Shown here: piece by piece, positions 10,542 through 19,173 of the stretch
Numbering within the stretch: the stretch's first letter is position 1
Layout of the letters: each line of letters opens with the position of its first letter
Source of the DNA: Staphylotrichum longicolle
Lineage: Eukaryota > Ascomycota > Sordariomycetes > Sordariales > Chaetomiaceae
Reading direction: 5' to 3'
Assembly: GCA_019096155.1 (NCBI GenBank)
Contig: JAHCVI010000001.1
Span: forward strand, 13,355,243 to 13,419,242
DNA length: 64,000 bases
The notes under the pieces: model-generated
What the model was told of the DNA's origin: nothing
Database searches by the model: none
What the model saw: only the letters and a program-made list of their open reading frames with translations
Translations under genes and position numbers: made by a program

Positions 10542-11351
10542 ATGTCACCACCGTACGTCGTGGGCGACTCGTCGCCATTTCTCAAGCGCGTTTTGATCCC
10601 GTTTTGGATCATCCGCATCCTCATTATGCTTGTCCAAATCGGCCTGTATGCGCTTGTGGTCGCCGGCCTCGGCGTGTTCAAGGACGACGTTGAGCGCCTG
10701 TACGCCGAATACAACACCAAGCTCAACTACAATGCCGTCCTCGCCACATCCTGCATCATCATGGCTATCATTCTCCTCTGCCTCATCCTTGACATCGTCT
10801 GCATCGTCAAGCGTGCGCGGCGCACGCTCAGCCCGCCCTTCTTCCTCGGCGTCAACATTGCCCAGTCCGTCTTTTACATCGTCAACTTCATCCTCACCAT
10901 GATCGGTGCCCGCAACGGCGCCCTCTCCATCGGAATCGGCGTGCTCATCCTGTAAGCTCCCCCTCCCCTGCCCCGCCCCACCAAAGCAACCCATCACTAA
11001 CCTCCCCGACCCCCTAGCCTCTCCTTCCTCGGCCTCCTCATCTACGCCAGCGTCGTCTTCCACCAGTACCGCACCGGCGCCCTGCGCGGCACCTACGTGC
11101 AGACCAACAACCCGGAGGTCCACAACCTCGTCGCCAACACGGGCTACCCGCAGCGCTCGTCCTACCACCAGGACTACCCCAAGACCGACTACCACTACGA
11201 CCAGCAGGCCGTCGCCCACCAGGCCCACGCCTACGGAGGGCAGGGCTACGCCGCGCCCCAGGCCTACGAGCCCTACAGCCACCAGCAGACGACGGCGCAG
11301 GCACCAGGGGGGGAGCAGGTGTATGAGATGAATCAGCGGTCGGCGGCTTAG
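10542..11351 (+). CDS. four-helix integral membrane protein (MARVEL-like topology), 247 aa
   Basis: Two exons, 10542-10951 and 11018-11351, separated by a 66-nt intron with GTAAGC donor, CACTAAC branch and CTAG acceptor. Start is the ATG in AACCATGTC context; an upstream in-frame ATG is possible but the leader is not conserved-looking. Four hydrophobic helices fall at about residues 18-44, 64-90, 98-118 and 123-147, with short loops, followed by a 95-residue cytosolic-type tail rich in H, Q, Y and A (repeated QAHAYGG- and YDQQ-like units). The topology resembles fungal MARVEL-like proteins of plasma membrane subdomains. No catalytic motif. Function unknown. Confidence 0.85.
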
Positions 11352-11919
11352 GGGAACTGAGGATTTGGGGAGGATGGGAGGTTGGTGTCTGCTTTGCATT
11401 TACAGCGCGGATCTGGGGTTGGCTTTTGTGTTCCTTTTAACTTTGGCAAGGAGTTTGGCGCTTGATGTGATTGTCGGCGAAGGAAATGGGATAGAGCATG
11501 GTTGCAAATATGGGGCAGTCTCTGGATACCGGAAAATCAAATCCGTTGAAATCTCTCAGACCGGCCCACGTTTCCCTGAGTGTTTTGCGTTCTTAGAGGG
11601 GGCGGGGGGGAGGGGGTTCACGGTAATCTTGTCGACAGGGGTAAATACCTTACGCAAAATTGTTGAAGATGTTTGTGCGTGACGCGACATACTAGGTCGC
11701 TCGGATAGACATCCATGACCCACGTCTGATGATTTGCCCACTTCGCCTCGGCGGCCTGCGTCACAATGGCCGCGGTTTGTTCCCTGGCGGCACAAAGGGG
11801 GCTTCTTAATGTGCAAGTACTAGACAATGCCGAAGGCGGGAGGGCCAGAATGGAGATGAGAAGTCCCATACCCCTTTCTGTTTAGAGCGTGCGTTCCGAC
11901 TTGGGGATGGGTAAGGTAC
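11352..11919. other. intergenic between convergent genes, no gene seen
   Basis: 3' flanks of the four-helix protein (plus) and HET gene 1 (minus). No credible coding frame. Confidence 0.5.
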
Positions 11920-13686
11920 CTATCTAATCACAAAATCCATCAGCCGCGCCCTAGGGTCGTTAAACGCTTCGCCCTCCATAACCCCATAGATGTATGCCTC
12001 CCCAACCAGCTTGAACTGCCCAACGCTACCTTTCTGCTGACTCAGAATGAAAGGAACATTGGCCCCCATAAAGCAACAGATGGAGTCTCCCACCTCAACA
12101 CTGCGTGGCGCCAACCCGATGTATCCTTTCTCTGAGAGCACCAGCCGCCGATCACCAAGAAAGTGCGGCCATATCTCGCTGAGGCCATTGTCGTCGAATT
12201 TGAGCGGGTCCAAAACCGGAAGTCCTACGTCTTGAGCCAGCCACTCGGGCGGGTGTATCCTGCCTTCGTCTGTGCGTGGCTGCCAGGGCCTCGGTCTCGG
12301 CAGACAGGGGAGGGGAAAATCTCGGTCTGCCCTGTTCTTGAGCTCTGTCCTGTACTTGAAGCAGTCTGAGATGAAATTCCGCCCATGTTGGGATCTCTTC
12401 GTGAGCGCTGGATGTGGGTTGTCGTCCGAGATTCTTTCTTTGCATATGCGTCGGATGGTGTCCACAAGCAAACCGCGGACCTTGAGACAGTTCGAGCCGA
12501 CGATTTGTGCGCAGGGCTGAGTCGAGCCGCCTGCAGACAAGGGGTAGTAGACAAGGCTTGTGGCCTCCGTGACTCCAGTGAGGGCTGAACTGAGGTGTTC
12601 AAAGGTTCGCAGCCCAATCGTCCAGTCCTGTAGAATCGGCAAACCCCAGTCAGGCACCCATGACGGCAGATCCTGGACTGGTTTGCAGTCCGACCTCTCC
12701 GAACGAAGCTGTTGCACTGCTGACAGGAAAGTCAGACCCGTCGTGTTGAGCAGATACGCAGCCGTGCGAACATAAACGTCCAGGACCGTATCCCCATACA
12801 CCGGGGTAAGCTCTGGCGGAATCTCATCCATCATACCCAAGACCGCAAACACCTTGTCGCGCGGATTCGTCGCACCGCATGACCTCGATTGGCAAAGCAC
12901 GTTCAGCAGATCGCGCCGCACATTGTATCTTCCATTCGTTGCGACGCTTCCCGCCGTTATCGCCCGCGGAATCTTCTCGGGCAACGCAGCATGCCACGGC
13001 TCCTCCTCCCACGCCGGTGTCGAGTCAATCCAGATGCGCCACGGCCGGAACCACCACCAAGGTACCATCCGTGTGCCGCACATGACCACGGCTTCCCGGG
13101 CCATGAATGCTTCCTGCAGAACCCAAATGCGCGAGAACCACGGGCGTTGATATAGGTCGTTGACGACCTCTTTCATCCACAATCCGGACTGAAAACTGTG
13201 CAGAATGTCCCGCTGACAGTCCACAACGATGTAAGCGACCTTTTCTAGGCAAGTGAGCGCTTCATCGCTCGTTTTGGATGCTTCGCCGATGTCGATAATG
13301 ACGCGACGCGCGCGGTTGTAGACGTCTCCCATCATAGCGACCTGGGCGTCCTTCTCGAGTGTGTCAGACTGGTTGATGCAAATGGCATCGACCCAAAGAA
13401 TGCGGTCCTTGTGGGCTAGTCGGAGGCGGCGGAGCATGGATGCGCAGTTCGCGGTTATGTTGAGGAATGTGCCACATGGTCGTGAGTAGACGCTGTTCTC
13501 CTTGTCGATGTTTTCCTGGTCGGGCTGAGGGCGGCCCCAGACATATGAGATTGCTTCATAACACGGCGGGTTGGCGTCGGACAGAGAGACCTCAGAAAGG
13601 GTAATCTCGAGGCGTTGATTGCTAACCAATGGTGGGTGGAGGGCCAGGACGCGGATTGTCCTTCCTCGAGTCAAGGGCTGGTACAT
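11920..13686 (-). CDS. HET-domain protein 1 (heterokaryon incompatibility family), 588 aa
   Basis: Single exon from ATG 13686. The HET domain (PF06985, related to TIR folds) spans roughly residues 40-195 with its three signature blocks: YEAISYVWG (43-51), ILWVDAICINQ (96-106) and RPWFSRIWVLQEA (181-193). The C-terminal 390 residues form the variable part seen in this family, including CLKVRGLLVDTI and a late FMGANVPFIL block typical of fungal HET proteins. HET proteins can trigger cell death after fusion of unlike hyphae; most paralogues have no tested function. No NACHT, WD40 or ankyrin partner is attached. The reading frame is intact. Confidence 0.95.
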   Translation of the reverse strand: MYQPLTRGRTIRVLALHPPLVSNQRLEITLSEVSLSDANPPCYEAISYVWGRPQPDQENIDKENSVYSRPCGTFLNITANCASMLRRLRLAHKDRILWVDAICINQSDTLEKDAQVAMMGDVYNRARRVIIDIGEASKTSDEALTCLEKVAYIVVDCQRDILHSFQSGLWMKEVVNDLYQRPWFSRIWVLQEAFMAREAVVMCGTRMVPWWWFRPWRIWIDSTPAWEEEPWHAALPEKIPRAITAGSVATNGRYNVRRDLLNVLCQSRSCGATNPRDKVFAVLGMMDEIPPELTPVYGDTVLDVYVRTAAYLLNTTGLTFLSAVQQLRSERSDCKPVQDLPSWVPDWGLPILQDWTIGLRTFEHLSSALTGVTEATSLVYYPLSAGGSTQPCAQIVGSNCLKVRGLLVDTIRRICKERISDDNPHPALTKRSQHGRNFISDCFKYRTELKNRADRDFPLPCLPRPRPWQPRTDEGRIHPPEWLAQDVGLPVLDPLKFDDNGLSEIWPHFLGDRRLVLSEKGYIGLAPRSVEVGDSICCFMGANVPFILSQQKGSVGQFKLVGEAYIYGVMEGEAFNDPRARLMDFVIR

Positions 13687-15181
13687 TGTGTGTGGCGGAT
13701 AGATGAATGATGTTCACGGCCGTCACCGAAGTGAAGTGGAGGAGCGTTCTTGCCAACGGCTGGGCTATCCTGGGCTGGGGTTATGTTGAAAAGAGGGGCT
13801 GAGCATCAGGCGATGGGGGTGCCGTGTCAGCCCGCCTGTCAACGCAGCCTCGTGGTCAACCTTATGCAGGCAACTCGCACCGCCGCCACCGACCGCAATT
13901 GGTTTAGCCTTGAAGCCCGCCTGTTCACCAAGCTCTCCCACATTGCTTTTCCCTCCGTAAATACCTTTCCTTTGCAAATCCCAAACTGACCATGATAAGT
14001 CTGAACTAATGCCAGCCCCAGCCGTTACAGCCCATCATGGATAACATCTACCTGAAACCCTACCTCTACGCAACAATGAAGCCTCGATCGCGCATGATTT
14101 GGAAGAGCGGTAACTTGATGACGTACCTAGCAAGTCGCCGAAAGGATAAGCCCGGAAGGGCCGTGAAGAGTTGGTCATCTTGATCGTGCTCACAGAAAAC
14201 CGCGCTGGCAGTGTCACCCTCGTTGTTGCTGTGACGACCCCCGGCCCCCGGTGAGCACGCCTCGCGCGCCGAGTTGCTGAGTAACCAAGAGGGAGTGGTA
14301 TTCGCGACGAGCTTGTCAGAGGGTTAGGGCCAGGCGGGTGCGGAAGGCGTGGATTTCGGCGGAGTGGCCACGCGGCCAACGGCGTTCCCGCCGGTGTGGG
14401 GAGGTGTGGGGATGGATCCGGCGGGCCCATGACGGCGAAGTGGGGCCCCGGAACACGGGCGAAAGCGGGGAGCGGGGAGCACGACCGGTACTCCTGAAGC
14501 CGGGCAGCTCGCAACGGAAGTTTAGGGTATGCATGCGTCTTTGAACATCATTGCCGCCCGGAGCATCGCTGCCAGAACCCGACCTGAACTCGCCCAGCTC
14601 CAGGCTGGCCTATCACCGCCTCACGCGCGATCGACACATGCAACCACGGGATGTGCCCCTATTGGGTGCATACAGCAATGTCGGCCCAAATTTCACTGGC
14701 CACCAAGCTGGACACGCAACTCTCCGGTGAATCACCATCAGGTGTGCCCAACTTTGGTACCTATGGTCCTGTTCCTGGGAATCGGGTTGCGTGTCTGGGC
14801 AGCCACATTGCAATGACAGCTCGCATTACAAACGGCCATTGGGCCCGATTCCTGCCACGTACAATGTGAAGCTCGACGGCAGCCCCGCCAGATTTCGATG
14901 TCCCTTGTTGAAGAAGTCTCCCCGGGGGTCATGCAGATATCCCTCTGACTGCTTGGCATGGTCAGACCCTTGGAGGTTCGAGATCCTTTGCTCGTTCTTA
15001 TTCTTCTAGTTTCTCGGTTCTCCTTCTCTGAAGCTTTTGTTTGCTTGTCAAGATTTCCAGGTTCATGCGCAGCTCACAGCATCTCCCCCGTCTCACCCGT
15101 ACCCGCTCGCACAGGTCCGTCTTCACCGAGGAATTCGACTCCCAGCACTCGCTGCCGTGCTTCGACCTCGAGTTAAGCGAC
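13687..15181. other. 1.5-kb intergenic region, no gene recognised
   Basis: Divergent promoter region between HET gene 1 and the large membrane-protein gene. Only short overlapping frames. Pyrimidine-rich stretches just before 15040 and a start-proximal leader are compatible with a promoter for the plus-strand gene. Confidence 0.45.
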
Positions 15182-17137
15182 ATGGCGTCCTCGCCGACTC
15201 CCAGAGAAATCCGACGTCTTGCTTCCGACCATGCGTTTGTCCTCGGAGCCCATCCATCGCCGCGGCGGCTCGGGTGGTGGCCGTTCGTGGCAACCCACCT
15301 CTCGCTCGTGGCGGCCTTGGGTGCCGGCATCATTTTCGTCGTCGTCGCAATCGTGTACACCAGCGAGATGAGCAAGCAGGTGTTCGAATGCCCGCCATGG
15401 GCCAATTCCTGCCGAAAAGCCGACGCCTGGACAATTGAAAATCTGGGCACAGTCCAGGGTATCATCACCATGATCTACCTCATCGGCATGTTTGCTCTGG
15501 CATACGTTGCTCTGGGACTATGCGAGACGACAGTCTGGCCGCTCCTTCACATGCAGCCGTTCACCCTCAAAGGGTTGGACGCCTACCTGTCGACAATTCG
15601 CGGCTCCGTCATCTCGGCGCCTGGGGCCGCAAGGTCGGTCAGGTCAGCAGCAGCCGGTTTCATCCTCGCAAGTGCACTTGTCGTGACGCTTCTCCCATTT
15701 GCTGCACCTCCTTTGGTTGGGCATGCGTACTCTCCAACATCACAGCCTGTCCAGCTCGAGAGCAACTACACCGCTGGCGGCGGCATCGGCGAGCTGTACG
15801 CGCAAACCAACCCACCAACGTCAGTCATTGTCGCGCTGCTCGCCAAGTACAACTCCTGGGCGACGAATCCAGCCTCAGAGCCCATGCCGGAGCACCGAGA
15901 TTGGTATATCGACAGGGAGGCTCTTGGGGAGAGAGGCGACTTCACCGCCAAAGCGGTCAGGCTCCAGACCGCCGTCTCATGCCGCCCACACCAGGTTCAG
16001 CAGCTGGCAAAGGACAATCTTTGGTGGAACGCGTTTCTGACCAACATGACACGCACCAATACCAACTCGACCCAGATCGGCGAGAAGAACAGCAGCGCCG
16101 AGGTCTGGATCCGTCCAGAGGCACAGCTGACCTTGTGGGCCGACGATTTTGAGTTCATCTCAGACCGGCGCACGAGAACGACCCTCGTCTTCGCCGCGCT
16201 CAACGGAGCCATCGACGGGGGCAGCACCACACCCATCGTGCTCGGCAACCTGGCAAGCGTGTCTTCGATAGCCTGCGACGTTGAGATTGAAGCTGTCGAC
16301 GACATCCTCACCGTTGGTACCAACCCTGTCTCCCAGGCAACCCCGGCGGTTCTCTCCTCCATCGACACCCTCACCCTCAGCTCCGCGGCTCCCCCGCAAA
16401 CCGGTCTCAACGAGCTGCTCCTCTGGCTTACAGTCGCCCCCCTCCTCGCCAGCACTTCCGTGGACGGGACACAGCCCATGTTCACCAACTCCACCACCAC
16501 CGGCGTACCCCTCGCCTACACCACGTCCACAACCTCCTCGTCCTTTTCTGCGCCCCCCAACACCAATACATGGACAATCCCCGGCCTTACACACTTCATC
16601 CGCCTCACCATCGGCGCCCTCGCCCAATCCACCACCACCTCCTCCTCCTCCCTCTCAACCCCAAACCTGCCAACCCTCAAACTCACAACCACCCTCCCCC
16701 TCCGCCGCCTCCCCCGCACCCGCGCCCTCCTCCTCCTCCTCCTGCCCGCGCCCCTCCTCACCCTGACCCTGACCCTCGCCCTGGCGGTCTACACGACCCG
16801 CCTGCACGCGGCGCACGCCCTCCCCGTCCTGCGCCGCGCCGACCTGCCCGAGCTGCTCAAGAGCGCGCAGACGGCCCGGCTGCGCGAGGTCGCGGGCACC
16901 GACGCGGCCAAGACGTACCTGCCCAGCGAGCTGGGCGGGGTGGCGGTGAGGTACGGCGTGGAAGCCGGGGGGGAGGGGGTTGCTGGGCTGGTTCCGGTTG
17001 AGGATGGCGGGTCTGACTCTGGGGAGCGGGGAGGGGGATTGACGGGGTTTGTTGCGGGGGGAGGGAAGGATAAAGAGATGGGGAAGAGGAGGGGGGGTTG
17101 TTTGGTGGGGAGGGGGTTTGATGTTTGGAGGGGTTGA
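15182..17137 (+). CDS. large fungal membrane protein with extracellular domain, about 651 aa
   Basis: Unrecognised beyond its topology. Start taken at ATG 15182 (MASSPTPREIRRLASDHAFV); an in-frame ATG at 15041 would add 47 residues. Hydrophobic helices: one near residues 33-60 (ending VVVAIVYTS), one after GTVQGI (ITMIYLIGMFALAYVALGL), one at SAAAGFILASALVVTLLPF, and a last one near LLLLLPAPLLTLTLTLALAV. Between the third and fourth lies a roughly 330-residue region with several N-x-S/T sequons and few charged clusters, consistent with an extracellular domain. The C-terminus is glycine-rich and low complexity. This plan (three N-terminal helices, large outer domain, one final helix) is common among Pezizomycotina proteins of unknown function. 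Intronless as read. Confidence 0.75.
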   Translation: MASSPTPREIRRLASDHAFVLGAHPSPRRLGWWPFVATHLSLVAALGAGIIFVVVAIVYTSEMSKQVFECPPWANSCRKADAWTIENLGTVQGIITMIYLIGMFALAYVALGLCETTVWPLLHMQPFTLKGLDAYLSTIRGSVISAPGAARSVRSAAAGFILASALVVTLLPFAAPPLVGHAYSPTSQPVQLESNYTAGGGIGELYAQTNPPTSVIVALLAKYNSWATNPASEPMPEHRDWYIDREALGERGDFTAKAVRLQTAVSCRPHQVQQLAKDNLWWNAFLTNMTRTNTNSTQIGEKNSSAEVWIRPEAQLTLWADDFEFISDRRTRTTLVFAALNGAIDGGSTTPIVLGNLASVSSIACDVEIEAVDDILTVGTNPVSQATPAVLSSIDTLTLSSAAPPQTGLNELLLWLTVAPLLASTSVDGTQPMFTNSTTTGVPLAYTTSTTSSSFSAPPNTNTWTIPGLTHFIRLTIGALAQSTTTSSSSLSTPNLPTLKLTTTLPLRRLPRTRALLLLLLPAPLLTLTLTLALAVYTTRLHAAHALPVLRRADLPELLKSAQTARLREVAGTDAAKTYLPSELGGVAVRYGVEAGGEGVAGLVPVEDGGSDSGERGGGLTGFVAGGGKDKEMGKRRGGCLVGRGFDVWRG

Positions 17138-17561
17138 TTGGTTTGGGAGGTTGGAGGGAGGATGGTGAGGAGGGTTGTAATGTTGTTTTCCTTTAAGGGG
17201 TTAGAAGGTTAAATGGAAAGCGGGGCGGGAAACGGCCGCGGTTCAATGGTTTTGGTCACTTCCTGCAGAGAGCGGAGAATACACCTTGGGACTTGGAATG
17301 ACAGACTTTGGGTTGGGACCGGCGTTCAAGATAGATTGTATCTAGACTTCTTCAAAGCTGTTTCTGCGAATGGTCATTGTGGCTGTGCTTGTACGTCTGG
17401 TGTAGTTTTGCCATCCATGGTTGTTTTGGTAATGGATGTCGCAGTGCAAGTTTGGTGGTCTGCTCAAAATTAAGATTGTGGAGCCCCGGGAAAATTCGAG
17501 CAGATCACAGATTGCACCCAGCCCTAATAAACACTAAATTTTGGATTTTAAATCAGTGCAA
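17138..17561. other. intergenic before tRNA-Gln
   Basis: 3' flank of the large membrane-protein gene. No coding frame of note. AT-richer just before the tRNA, as usual for Pol III genes. Confidence 0.5.
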
Positions 17562-17641
17562 GGTTCTATAGTGTAGCGGTTATCACTCCGGATTCTGAAT
17601 CAGAACATTCCGGCAACCCCGGTTCGATTCCGGGTAGGACC
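17562..17641 (+). tRNA. tRNA-Gln (anticodon CUG) with a 9-nt intron
   Basis: Acceptor stem GGTTCTA (17562-17568) pairs with TAGGACC (17635-17641), with one G-U wobble. The D-arm region TAGTGTAGCGGTTATCAC fits fungal tRNA-Gln. The anticodon stem CCGGA (17588-17592) pairs with TCCGG (17609-17613). The loop between them has 16 nt instead of 7, consistent with an intron of 9 nt (17599-17607) inserted one base after the anticodon CTG (17595-17597), the standard position for nuclear tRNA introns. The T-arm is CCCGG-TTCGATT-CCGGG. TTTT at 17646-17649 serves as the Pol III terminator. CCA is not encoded. Confidence 0.93.
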
Positions 17642-18189
17642 TTCCTTTTGTCACTTTTTGCCACGCCGACACTTCTTGTACGAATTCCACAGAGCGTCAT
17701 GTGAGGTGACGAGTTGTTTGTTCATCGCCTCTCACCATCTTACCATCGCGTCTTGCCTTCTTCACACCGTGCCGTCCTCCCAAATCCCCCGGTGCCCAAC
17801 GCTTGCCGTGTTTGCGACTGCCCTAGGTTCGGCTTCCGACAGAATTTGCGCAAGTTTTATATCTGCCATTCGTTCCATGAGTGGCTTCTGGCTGAAACTC
17901 GCTCTGTCGAGCCCGTCTCTCGGCTTCCCACAGAATGCCCTGATCAAATGGCAGGTGATTGGCAAATCACGCTCAGGGCAATCACCGGTTGGTAGGCACA
18001 GGCTATCATCTGAAATGGACCAGGGTAATGGGCCCGGTACCTAGTAGGTAGTCAAGCGTCTCTTCGCTAAAGTACAGAAGAGTATCCCCCCCACAACGAT
18101 CCTCAATAGGTACTCAGACAGTCAAATAACAGGTTTCTATGATTCACTCCCCCAAGGCGATCTCCCGCACTCATGCAGTGTATCCGGAA
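17642..18189. other. intergenic, no gene seen
   Basis: Spacer between tRNA-Gln and the 3' end of the triosephosphate-isomerase-like gene. Open frames on plus strand (17658-18044) lack domain or codon evidence. Confidence 0.5.
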
Positions 18190-19173
18190 CTACCACAAGC
18201 AGGAGTTGATGATGTCGATGACTAGTTAGGTAAGTTAGCTTTCAAGCCGTCCAGATGGGAAGGAGGGCGCAACATACACTCGGGCTTCAAACTGGCCGCG
18301 CCAACCAAGAACCCGTCAATATCCTGCGCCTCGGCGAGGTTCCTGCAGTTCTTGCTATTGACGCTGCCGCCGTGGATAATGCGGGTCGCGTCGGCGACGG
18401 CCTTGCTGACGTTGGCGCTGAGCCACTTGCGGATGGCCGCGTGCACGTTCTGGGCCTGCTCGACGGGCGCAACCTTGCTGGCGCCGATGGGCTCGTAGGC
18501 AATGACCATCTTCAGCCAGTCGTCGGGCGTGAGCGTGGTGGCCAGGGCGGACAGCTGGCGCTCGACGACGGCCACCGTGTTGCCCTTCTCGCGCTCCTCG
18601 GGCAGCTCGCCGCAGCACCAGATGACGTTGACGCCGCTGTCGATGGCGAACTTGACCTTGGAGGCGATCACCTCGTCGGTCTCGCCCAGAAGGGTGCGGC
18701 GCTCCGTGTGGCCGAGGATCGTCCAGTTGATGCCGCTGTCCTTGAGGTGCGCCACGCTGATTTCGCCGGTGTAGGCGCCGTTGAGCTTGTCGTAGACGTT
18801 CTGGGCTGACACGGCGACCGTATCCTGCTTCAGCTCCGAACGGACGAGCTGGAGATAGGGGGCAGGGGGCGCGATCACGACCTCTGGGGCAGACAGACGG
18901 GTTAGTATGCCAATTCGGACGCCTCTGGCACATATAGTGTCAACGTACCAACATTGGAGTCCAGCTTGGCTTCGTTCAGTCCCTTGACAATGGTCTTGAG
19001 AGACTCCTTGGTCCCGTTCCTGGATGTCGTCATTGGATCAGCTCTCATCTACAACACGGAGGTTTGGAAGGGCGACCAGCACTGTCCAGAGCAAGTCCGA
19101 CATGTTAACGTCATGTAGCTGTGGGCCCAACTTACATCTTGAAGTTGCCAGTGATGAAGAGTTTGCGCGCCAT
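18190..19173 (-). CDS. triosephosphate isomerase family protein with shortened catalytic loop 6, 248 aa
   Basis: Four exons: 19136-19173, 18949-19019, 18278-18883 and 18190-18221; introns have GTAAGT, GTACGT and GTATGT donors and the joined frame is exact (249 codons). Clear TIM-barrel member: GNFKMNG (N10, K12), AQNVYDKLNGAYTGE, LGHTERR (H95), AYEP (E167), HGGSV, GFLVGAASLKPE and a FIDIIN end. The catalytic K, H and E are kept. However loop 6, normally P-V/I-W-A-I-G-T-G-K, reads P-I-G-A-S-K: three residues including the tryptophan are missing. In addition the YGGS tyrosine is H207, the VGGAS second glycine is A232 and CIGE is CCGE. So this may be a specialised or weakened paralogue of the glycolytic enzyme rather than the main one. 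Cytosolic. Confidence 0.93.

Noticed and set aside
10545..11399. 284-codon minus-strand frame rich in D, E, V and G
   Set aside because: Antisense to the four-helix membrane protein, which has matching splice sites and four helices.
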